From Bacteroidota bacterium (GTDB lineage Bacteria > Bacteroidota > Bacteroidia > Bacteroidales > JAAUTT01): 11,428 nt of DNA. Location: positions 1-11,428 of the forward strand of contig JAEYWD010000061.1 of the NCBI GenBank assembly GCA_023429135.1. Direction: 5' to 3'. This document shows positions 1 to 5,546 of this stretch, in pieces. Both the position numbers and the translations under genes were made by a program. Each line of letters starts with the position of its first letter. The stretch's first letter is position 1. A model generated the notes under the pieces. The model did no database searches. It had not been told where the DNA came from and worked only from the letters and a program-made list of their open reading frames with translations.

Positions 1-2
1 AT

Positions 3-413
3 GTAAACTATTTTAAAGCATTTACTCAATTTAAAGACCTCCAGGAGCTAACATACCGGATTCTTTCTAACAATGACGTCTATTATGGGACTATGAAAAC
101 GAATCTACATTATTATACAACATAGCCTCAACGATCAATTTACATTCACTTTAAATCAGATAAAACAAGAATAGATAAAATCATTAAGCAACTTTCATTA
201 AAGCAATTTAGCAGTTCTGACTATCATGATTGGGATTTATATAACGAATTTGTGACATATAAAGAGGTTGAAAAGAATTTAAAGTGGTGGCAACCAAAAA
301 ACGTAAAGAAGAATAGATACAAAGGTGACATTTATTATAGAGATGAAAACAATGAAATTAGGCTACAAATTGACAATGAAAAAGATGTTTTTATTATAGT
401 TGAATGTATATGA
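3..413 (+). pseudogene. Hypothetical protein, 5'-truncated with an in-frame TAG
   Basis: One reading frame runs from the window edge to a TGA at 411-413 and is broken only by TAG at 123-125. The part before the stop (about 40 codons) and the part after it (95 codons) both have the lysine-, aspartate- and tyrosine-rich composition of a Bacteroidota soluble protein. The later part includes I-Y-I-H-F-K-S-D-K, K-N-L-K-W-W-Q-P-K and a C-terminus D-V-F-I-I-V-E-C-I. The 5' end lies outside the window, so any signal peptide or start is not visible. No domain is recognised. It is read here as one gene with a nonsense mutation. A second gene starting downstream of the TAG is possible, but the first ATG after it would discard most of the frame. 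It sits directly beside degenerate mobile DNA, which fits decay. Confidence 0.5.
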
Positions 414-735
414 TGAGATTAAAAATGCCCAGCTGCTAATAAATAGGAGCTCAAGTGGTCGGCACGACCCAGCTTGAGCTCCCGGTTGAAACGAAATCCA
501 TTTTTCAATCGGAGCACCAGCGTCTATGTATTTATCGGGGTGGGTATACTTTTCTTCAGTTGAGATTTTCTTGTTGGTTTTTGATTTTCCGTGTCATCCA
601 AACCTGGGTTTCTTGCTTTTTAACTCTTACAGGTTTATTTGGCAGTGCTTTTTTATTCAATTTCTGCTCATTTTCGGTTCTTTGGGCAAAGCACAGCCCT
701 TTCCCGCAAAACAGGCGGGATTATTGGTGATGCAA
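414..735. other. Gene-free stretch: IS91-side flank with hairpin
   Basis: This stretch separates the broken frame at the left edge from the stop codon of the IS91 transposase fragment. It contains the perfect 10-bp-stem hairpin at 446-482 and a small CCCGC/GCGGG hairpin near 703-719. The minus strand carries short lysine/glutamine-rich open stretches that change frame repeatedly. No convincing gene is visible. It probably represents the region downstream of the IS91 transposase gene, where the family keeps one end of the element, but I cannot place that end exactly. Confidence 0.4.
446..482. repeat. Long inverted repeat / hairpin
   Basis: GGAGCTCAAG (446-455) and CTTGAGCTCC (473-482) are perfect inverted copies. 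Inside them GGTCG and CGACC pair around a GCA loop, giving an almost continuous 37-nt hairpin. It lies between two converging reading frames (plus-strand frame ending at 413, minus-strand IS91 fragment ending at 736). There is no T-run, so it is not a typical intrinsic terminator for either strand. A role as the hairpin end of the IS91-type element is possible, since the family has subterminal hairpins at its ends, but this is inference. Confidence 0.6.
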
Positions 736-1068
736 TCAGGCGGTTTTATAGTTGGAAAACACTGCTGAAGGCGATCGTATCCGGGGGAAGATTTCGATTG
801 TGGTCATTTGTCCCTGTTTGCAATGGGGGCACAAGTATACATCAACTCCGGTAAGCCTTAACAACCGCTGCTGTGGCGTTTCCTCCATACGGATAACGAT
901 TTTCTTTACGGCCTGTTTTCGGGCCAATGACTTGTAACGGCTTCCATAAATACCATAATACCGGATCTTCACAAAACGGTGCGGCAGGATATGCATAGCA
1001 AACCGCCGCAAAAACTCCACGCCCGTGAGTGTAACAGCTTTTTGCCGTGCACCGTCCCTGTAATCACC
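736..1068 (-). pseudogene. IS91-family transposase, C-terminal fragment
   Basis: The minus-strand frame that stops at 736-738 reads D-Y-R-D-G-A-R-Q-K-A-V-T-L-T-G-V-E-F, then F-A-M-H-I-L-P-H-R-F-V-K-I-R-Y-Y-G-I-Y-G-S-R-Y-K and a C-P-H-C zinc-ligand pair. This is the conserved C-terminal region of IS91-family transposases (Y2_Tnp), where 'TLxGxEFxRRF', 'LPxGFVRIRxYG' and a late CPxC are typical. About 110 residues remain of a protein usually near 370-400. The N-terminal zinc finger and catalytic tyrosines are absent. The frame stays open to 1170, but the upstream 35 codons are antisense to maturase sequence and are not part of the transposase. It cannot be functional. Confidence 0.85.
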
Positions 1069-1395
1069 GGATGGGCAAATTACCTTAAGCATGCCTGCTC
1101 CAAAAGTACATTTTATAAACTGGACAGGATACTGTGGCGAAACATCTGGAATTGGGCGCGAAAAAGACACAACAACCTTGGATACACGAAAATTGCTTCG
1201 CTAATATTTATGAGTATCGGTAAACGAAAGTGGCAATTCTTTGGAAAGTTCAACAATGGCAAAATCATTCTGTTGCGTATGTTTGGATACTTCCACATAA
1301 AACGTCACAAGCTCATTTGCGGCAAAGCCAACCCATTTGATCCACATTCGGATGCATATTTTGCAAAAAGAAAATGTTGTAGAATTTTAACCTGA
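1063..1395 (+). pseudogene. ltrA: Group II intron reverse transcriptase/maturase, C-terminal fragment
   Basis: From about 1066 the plus-strand frame reads G-W-A-N-Y-L-K-H-A-C-S-K-S-T-F, then R-N-I-W-N-W-A-R-K-R-H, and near the end I-K-R-H-K-L-I-C-G-K-A-N-P-F-D-P with A-Y-F-A-K-R. These are hallmarks of the maturase (X) domain and C-terminal tail of group II intron-encoded proteins. The seven reverse-transcriptase motifs, including the YADD active site, are missing. About 110 of an expected 400-600 residues remain. It stops at 1393-1395 without an HNH domain. The 5' side ends at the IS91 junction. The intron's own RNA domains follow directly, as expected for an ORF placed in domain IV. The open frame back to 979 is antisense to the IS91 fragment. 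Confidence 0.88.
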
Positions 1396-1549
1396 ATTTT
1401 CGTATTTTGTCGGGTGGAATTAATCCGCCTTTAGAGAGCTTGAGCCGTATGAGGTGAACTGAACGAAGTGGTCTCACGACCAAAGGGAGTAAACTATCAC
1501 GTACGGTTCTTAGGGACAAGGGCGGAGTAATCCGCATAAGTTACCTGAC
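1066..1549 (+). mobile_element. Group II intron, 3' remnant
   Basis: The unit comprises the maturase C-terminus, a linker, domain V and domain VI in the standard order, and ends about 1549 in ...TTACCTGAC. The 5' half (domains I-III, most of IV and the RT domain) is lost at the IS91 junction, so it can neither splice in cis nor move by itself. The 3' boundary is inferred from the usual purine-pyrimidine ending after domain VI. Confidence 0.75.
1442..1549 (+). ncRNA. Group II intron domains V and VI
   Basis: GAGCCGTA (1442-1449) pairs with TACGGTTC (1502-1509), the basal stem of group II domain V with its AGC-type catalytic triad. A CG bulge-like dinucleotide precedes the 3' strand. Domain VI follows: GCGGA (1522-1526), tetraloop GTAA, TCCGC (1531-1535), then an A-rich bulge region and the 3' end near 1549. 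Domain V is normally about 34 nt; here the two basal strands span 68 nt, so the apical part is enlarged by roughly a second domain length. Within it TGAG and CTCACG could still form a distal stem. Confidence 0.75.
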
Positions 1550-1556
1550 AAAGAGA

Positions 1557-2096
1557 ATGAAAGCAAAGATTCTAATGCCCAAAATTGGCATCCTGATCGT
1601 TTATGGTCTCTTAATAAGCCCGATAATTTTGGCTGGATTATATTCACTTTCGTTTAAATGGTTTCTTGACTTTGATTTTTATCTTGTAACAATATATATC
1701 CTTTTGATTATTATAGGTATTAAAGCTTTTCTTATCGATAGAAGATATCGGACTGGATTAAAAAAGTACATAATTATTACTATTACTTTAATGACTATAT
1801 ATGTACTTATTTCTTATCCTCTAAGAGATTGGATGATAAGAAAAAGTGAAGAACAAGGCGAAAAAATAGGACTTTTAATCCAAAAATATAAAGATGAGAA
1901 AGGTTTTTATCCTGACAACTTGAGCTCAGATTTTTTTTCAGGTGTTCCTAAAAGATCATACATTGGTACTAAATTTAATTATGAAAAGCACATATCTTCT
2001 GGCAGTACCACAACTTGTTATATAAGTTATTTTTCATTCGGAGGATACTGGGGTAGTTATAATATTGACAATAAAACCTGGAATTATTATGCCTAA
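1557..2096 (+). CDS. Membrane protein with pseudopilin-like C-terminal domain
   Basis: The 179-residue product has three predicted membrane helices (about residues 8-31, 40-60 and 71-89) and then a soluble domain of about 90 residues. That domain opens with a charged helix, E-Q-G-E-K-I-G-L-L-I-Q-K-Y-K-D-E-K-G-F-Y-P-D-N-L. This 'helix, Y, K/G, YP' pattern recalls the start of the globular domain in pseudopilin (GspG-like) proteins. The end is rich in aromatic residues and glycine (F-G-G-Y-W-G-S-Y-N). No named family is recognised. The ATG lies 7 bases after the likely group II intron 3' end, so its original upstream region has been displaced by the intron. It is the only intact gene inside the mobile-DNA block. 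A GAG five bases before the ATG is the only ribosome-binding hint. Confidence 0.65.
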   Translation: MKAKILMPKIGILIVYGLLISPIILAGLYSLSFKWFLDFDFYLVTIYILLIIIGIKAFLIDRRYRTGLKKYIIITITLMTIYVLISYPLRDWMIRKSEEQGEKIGLLIQKYKDEKGFYPDNLSSDFFSGVPKRSYIGTKFNYEKHISSGSTTTCYISYFSFGGYWGSYNIDNKTWNYYA

Positions 2097-2254
2097 AGAA
2101 GCACATGCTGGCAATCGAGTAGACCGTCCTTGAGTACAGCATATTGCGCATTGAGGTTTGGCCGAAAGCCATAACTGTAGTCTTCGAATTCCATCTCGAA
2201 TTTAATAGCCAACACCTGACCTACGGCTTGTTGAAGCATGCGGTCGAAAAACAT
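2093..2254 (-). pseudogene. Group II intron reverse transcriptase, internal fragment
   Basis: A 53-codon minus-strand frame reads F-D-R-M-L-Q-Q-A-V-G-Q-V-L, then F-E-M-E-F-E-D-Y-S-Y-G-F-R-P-N-L-N-A-Q. This is the segment around RT motif 2 of group II intron reverse transcriptases (usual form 'DRxxQQAxxQVL...SYGFRPxRxAxxAV'). Homology covers roughly 2130-2250; both ends run into unrelated sequence. Its orientation is opposite to the maturase fragment at 1063-1395 and the two segments do not overlap in the protein. They could come from one intron after inversion or from two different copies. The ATG is incidental. Confidence 0.8.
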
Positions 2255-2484
2255 AAAATTTAAAACAATATGAAATAATTAACCTTTCCCCCTTCTCCCC
2301 GATTCCCCAAAATTTGTAAATTGTGCAAAATAAAACCATTAAAAACCCAAAGTCTGCTAATACCTTATGCATTCCGCTCCAATAACGTTCAGCCATCCCT
2401 ACTTCTGGAAAATGAAAAACTCTGGTTGTTATGATATGAGGATTATATTACCAATTGGTGTGGCAGTTTAAATACCATCGCGGA

Positions 2485-3051
2485 ATGGTAGAATTGATAG
2501 AATTTATAAACAAATTTCAGCAACTGGATAGTGAAACAGAGGATGCTATTAAGAGACTTTTTATCGAAGAAACATATAAAAAAGATGAATATTTAGTTGA
2601 ATCAGGAAAAGTATGTTCCAAGGTATTCTTCATTAAAACGGGCTTTGTTCGTAGATTTTTTTATAACGATGATCAAGACGTAACAATCTGGTTTTATGGT
2701 CTAAGGCAAATGACAACTTCCATGCCCAGTTTTTTTGAACAAAAACCTGCTTATGAGTACTTACAAGCCTGTGAAGAAACTGTTGTTTTATCACTTTCTT
2801 TTCCCTGTGAACAAAAGCTTTTAGAAGAATATCCATTATTTGCGAAATTTCATTTGAAACAATTACGGCATTATCTTGCTGGAGTTGATGAAGTCAACTA
2901 TAGACTCAAGTTAATGACAGCAAAGGAAAAATATATGATGATGCAGGCATTGGTTCCTGAAATTATGCAAAAAGCAAAGTTGAAACACATAGCCTCGTTT
3001 TTAGATGTTAGTCAGGAAACTTTAAGTCGCATCAGGGCATCAATTATTTGA
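2485..3051 (+). CDS. Crp/Fnr-family transcriptional regulator
   Basis: The product of 188 residues has the Crp/Fnr layout common in Bacteroidota. An N-terminal cyclic-nucleotide-binding-type beta roll spans about residues 15-115 (Y-L-V-E-S-G-K-V-C-S-K-V-F-F-I-K-T-G-F-V-R-R). A long dimer helix follows, then a compact C-terminal helix-turn-helix (K-H-I-A-S-F-L-D-V-S-Q-E-T-L-S-R-I-R). Cysteines for an iron-sulfur cluster and the cAMP-contacting arginine/serine set of E. coli Crp are not evident, so the ligand is unknown. The frame is open upstream to a TTG at 2455. The ATG at 2485 is preferred because it gives the usual family length and N-terminus (M-V-E-L-I-E-F-I). It lies 69 bp before the glycosyltransferase gene, its likely target. 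Confidence 0.85.
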   Translation: MVELIEFINKFQQLDSETEDAIKRLFIEETYKKDEYLVESGKVCSKVFFIKTGFVRRFFYNDDQDVTIWFYGLRQMTTSMPSFFEQKPAYEYLQACEETVVLSLSFPCEQKLLEEYPLFAKFHLKQLRHYLAGVDEVNYRLKLMTAKEKYMMMQALVPEIMQKAKLKHIASFLDVSQETLSRIRASII

Positions 3052-3120
3052 CCTAATGTCAAAAGAAATGTTTACTTTTTGTTCCACATTTGGATTTAAA
3101 TTCTAATAAATCTCAATGCA

Positions 3121-4326
3121 ATGAAAATAGCTATTATCATTAACGGAACGAGAGGAGATGTACAACCCATGCTAGCTTTGGCTAACGGGCTTTTTAAAAA
3201 CGGACATCGGATAATCTTTTGTGCGCCACCCGAAAATGAAGAATTGGTAAAAAAATATAATTGCCCTTTTGTGGCATTTGGTCCGAATTATAAAGAACTT
3301 TTCAAACTAAATGCGCAAATGAAAGGTGGAGCAACTAAATCACCTTCTCCTAAGGAAATGAAAAAAGAAACTGAAAACCAAATAAATCTTCTTCCCGAAT
3401 TACTAAAAGGAGCTGATTTGGTATTGGGAGTAGGATTTGTTTTAGGAGTGCATACCGTTGCCGACATATTGAAAGTTCCTTACCGATTTGTTATTTTTTA
3501 TCCGATACTTTTAGGGACTAGTAAAACAGATCCTTTTTTAAATCGTGTGTTATTTGGGTTTGGTAAGTCAATGACAAATATGGTGATGAAAAGTTTTATT
3601 AATAAAAAACGTGCTGGCATTGGACTACAGCCAATCAAAGATGTTTGGTCAAACTGGATGGGCGACCATGTTATTGTTGCTTGTGATAAAGAATTGAACG
3701 CAGTTCGTGAGGACGTTTCGTTCAACTTCACTCAAACTGGATTTTTGTTACTTCCTTCACAAACCGGATTACCTGAGAATCTGGAAAAATTTCTTAATTC
3801 CGGGAAACCACCTGTATTTATCGGATTTGGCAGCAATCCAGTATCACGACCTGAAAAATATAGCCAGATTTTTGGTGAGGTTTCAAAAGCAACCAGTCAA
3901 CGATTGATAGTTTCCAAAGGCTGGGCTGATTTGCCCGAGAATAATACTTCTGATGTTTTGTATGTTGACGAAGTACCTTTTGACTTACTTTTCCCTCGGT
4001 TGGCAGCAGTAGTTTACCACGGAGGAACAGGAACAATGGCATCAGCAGCAAGAGCAGGAATCCCACAAGTTGCATTTCCATTTATGGCAGACCAGTTTGA
4101 AAATCGCAAACAAATTGTAAAATTAGGATTAGGACCAAATGCTTGTGATTTCAAAAAAATATCAGCATCTGCTCTAATATCTGCAATTAATGAGTGTGTT
4201 ACCAATGAGAAATACAAGATAAATGCCCGGGAGATTTCACAGAAACTTCAAAACTCAAATGGATTAGAATTAACTATTGGACTAATTGAAAATGAATTTA
4301 AAATTAAAACGTTTTATAATAATTAG
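3121..4326 (+). CDS. Glycosyltransferase, UGT/GT28-like (GT-B fold)
   Basis: The 401-residue product resembles bacterial nucleotide-sugar transferases related to sterol glucosyltransferases and the macrolide glycosyltransferase (MGT) group. The N-terminal acceptor domain starts with I-I-N-G-T-R-G-D-V-Q-P-M-L-A-L (about residues 6-20), the classic G-x-R-G-D-V-x-P loop. The C-terminal donor domain has F-I-G-F-G-S-N near 239-245, H-G-G-T-G-T at 300-305 for the nucleotide phosphates, and F-M-A-D-Q-F-E-N at 321-328 with the D-Q pair that contacts the sugar. No signal peptide or membrane helix is seen, so it is probably cytosolic. The acceptor (lipid, carotenoid or other small molecule) cannot be read from sequence. 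Length is full for the family. Confidence 0.87.
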   Translation: MKIAIIINGTRGDVQPMLALANGLFKNGHRIIFCAPPENEELVKKYNCPFVAFGPNYKELFKLNAQMKGGATKSPSPKEMKKETENQINLLPELLKGADLVLGVGFVLGVHTVADILKVPYRFVIFYPILLGTSKTDPFLNRVLFGFGKSMTNMVMKSFINKKRAGIGLQPIKDVWSNWMGDHVIVACDKELNAVREDVSFNFTQTGFLLLPSQTGLPENLEKFLNSGKPPVFIGFGSNPVSRPEKYSQIFGEVSKATSQRLIVSKGWADLPENNTSDVLYVDEVPFDLLFPRLAAVVYHGGTGTMASAARAGIPQVAFPFMADQFENRKQIVKLGLGPNACDFKKISASALISAINECVTNEKYKINAREISQKLQNSNGLELTIGLIENEFKIKTFYNN

Positions 4327-4346
4327 CCAGAAATAACCATAGATTC

Positions 4347-4793
4347 ATGAAATACACACTTTTGATTAAAGCATGACTTAGCATCCTGATAATATTAGGG
4401 CTAGTTGGATGTAAAACCTACTATATTCCCATTGATAGTTTTAAAACTCAATTCAAAGGGATTGATTCTACAAAACTCAGATTAGTTAATACACGTGGAC
4501 CTTTTGGCGATGTTGTTGAATATTTGGCAAACCCAATAGATTATATAAAATGTGTTGATAAGGATAATAATCCAGTTGAATTAAAGAATAGTCCATCAAT
4601 TGAGATTCGAATTACTGAAAAGAACAATAAACGGACAATTTACTATTTTGATCGGGTTCATCTGCAAGATACTTTGATTATTGGGGATCGATCCAGATTT
4701 CTGGGATTTAGAAAGGGCGTCTCGATTAAAAATGTCAAATTGATTGAAGTACAAGACGGACATAAAAAGTTCAAGTATGTTGACAAAAGATAA
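4347..4793 (+). pseudogene. Small lipoprotein interrupted by TGA in the signal peptide
   Basis: From ATG 4347 the frame reads M-K-Y-T-L-L-I-K-A, a TGA at 4374-4376, then L-S-I-L-I-I-L-G-L-V-G-C-K-T. If the stop is ignored this is a complete lipoprotein signal peptide (positive start, hydrophobic core, lipobox L-V-G-C), followed by a 120-residue soluble domain ending at TAA 4791-4793. The mature part is rich in charged residues and beta-strand-like stretches (I-E-I-R-I-T, T-I-Y-Y-F-D-R-V, L-I-I-G-D-R-S-R-F-L-G-F) and matches no family I know. A single base change in a recently intact gene, or a sequencing error, explains it best. An internal start at 4524 would lack any export signal and is not favoured. 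It stands 20 bp after the glycosyltransferase, possibly co-transcribed. Confidence 0.7.
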
Positions 4794-4864
4794 ACGCAAA
4801 GAACCGCCAACCTTACCCCCAAAGACAACTCATACATAAGGTTTGATATTTAATTATTTAACAT

Positions 4865-5425
4865 ATGAAAAGATTCTTGATTTTTATTTATATCGTTTTA
4901 GCGGGTATTTTGATTTTTTCTTGTAAAAATCATTCTCAAAACAACCTCCAGGTTACAAACGATCCAATTGATTTATACTTTGACAGCCTGCGCTCGGTAA
5001 TGCTGGGAAAAGAGTTTGGTAATCTTGTTTTTACCGATAGTTTAAACCAACAATTCGATTTAAAATCACTCAAAGGAAATGTGGTGGCCATAAATATCTG
5101 GGCATTTGGATGCAAACCTTGTATGGAAGAAATGCCAAAGCTTAATCAGTTAGTTGATAAATATGATAATCAACCTGTTAAATTTCTTTCATTGATAGGT
5201 GCCGGCGAAAAATTGGATTTTAAGGATACTGCTTTTGTGAGATTGTTTAATCATATCAATTTCAAATATAAAACAGTGTGGACCGACCGGGGGTTAAATG
5301 AATTATTTAATTTTCAGTTTATATTTCCCCAACACATTATCCTTGATAAAGAGGGGCTGGTAATAGATTATTTTGCAGGACCACAAACAGAAAGGTTGGA
5401 TAGTATGATTAACCTTTATAAATAA
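4865..5425 (+). CDS. TlpA/ResA-like thioredoxin-fold lipoprotein
   Basis: The 186-residue product has a lipoprotein signal peptide (M-K-R-F start, hydrophobic core, L-I-F-S-C with Cys20). A thioredoxin-like domain from about residue 45 follows. The redox motif is W-A-F-G-C-K-P-C with cysteines at 83 and 86, followed by M-E-E-M-P-K-L-N, the usual TlpA/AhpC-TSA helix. The cis-proline loop region reads F-P-Q-H-I-I-L-D-K-E-G-L-V, typical of the family's fourth strand. It should sit on the periplasmic face of a membrane and reduce or resolve thiols of exported proteins. Length is normal for a single-domain member. The ATG at 4865 is the only start giving the signal peptide. The substrate is unknown. 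Confidence 0.9.
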   Translation: MKRFLIFIYIVLAGILIFSCKNHSQNNLQVTNDPIDLYFDSLRSVMLGKEFGNLVFTDSLNQQFDLKSLKGNVVAINIWAFGCKPCMEEMPKLNQLVDKYDNQPVKFLSLIGAGEKLDFKDTAFVRLFNHINFKYKTVWTDRGLNELFNFQFIFPQHIILDKEGLVIDYFAGPQTERLDSMINLYK

Positions 5426-5452
5426 AGGCAGCAAATCAAACTGCATAAAGTA

Positions 5453-5491
5453 ATGAAGAACCCATTAACGGGGAAAGAAATGGTTTTGTAA
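5453..5491 (+). pseudogene. Possible MqsA-like antitoxin N-terminal stub
   Basis: The 12-codon frame M-K-N-P-L-T-G-K-E-M-V-L ends in TAA. From memory, MqsA/YgiT-type antitoxins of Bacteroidota begin with a very similar 'MKSPxTGKEMxL' stretch before their YHYY-containing domain. Nothing of the rest of such a protein follows, so at most this is a relic of a deleted toxin-antitoxin gene. The match is short and could be chance. Confidence 0.25.
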
Positions 5492-5546
5492 ACACGCAGC
5501 CACATCAGGCCAGTGAAACAATGAAAAGTAAACAATACTCCGGAAT

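Larger units (their letters stand above)
446..1068 (-). mobile_element. IS91-family insertion sequence remnant
   Basis: The block comprises the terminal part of an IS91-type transposase gene plus its downstream flank with a strong hairpin. The element is truncated: everything upstream of the transposase C-terminal region is missing, replaced at about 1063-1068 by group II intron sequence in the other orientation. IS91 elements move by rolling-circle replication with a Y2 tyrosine transposase, and that catalytic part is not present here. The left limit is an estimate set at the hairpin, not a proven terminus. Confidence 0.55.

Noticed and set aside
455..854. Plus-strand open frames of 70-90 codons between the hairpin and the IS91 fragment
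   Set aside because: They overlap one another, are antisense to IS91 sequence at their right end and show no domain or start signal.
979..1062. N-terminal 28 codons of the open frame leading into the maturase fragment
   Set aside because: They are the antisense of the IS91 transposase coding region; maturase similarity begins only at about 1066.
1069..1170. Upstream extension of the IS91 transposase frame
   Set aside because: It is antisense to the maturase fragment and carries no transposase motif.
1..2254. Retron or diversity-generating retroelement
   Set aside because: The RT fragments carry group II maturase motifs and the adjacent RNA is domain V/VI; no msr/msd, template repeat or target gene is present.
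2202..2396. 64-codon minus-strand frame before the regulator gene
   Set aside because: It runs in a different frame from the RT fragment it overlaps, and the composition of the remainder is not convincing as protein.
123..4376. Stop-codon reassignment or recoding as the explanation for the TAG and TGA
   Set aside because: All intact genes here end normally with TAA, TGA or TAG-free frames, Bacteroidota use the standard code, and no selenocysteine or other recoding context is seen; mutation or error is simpler.
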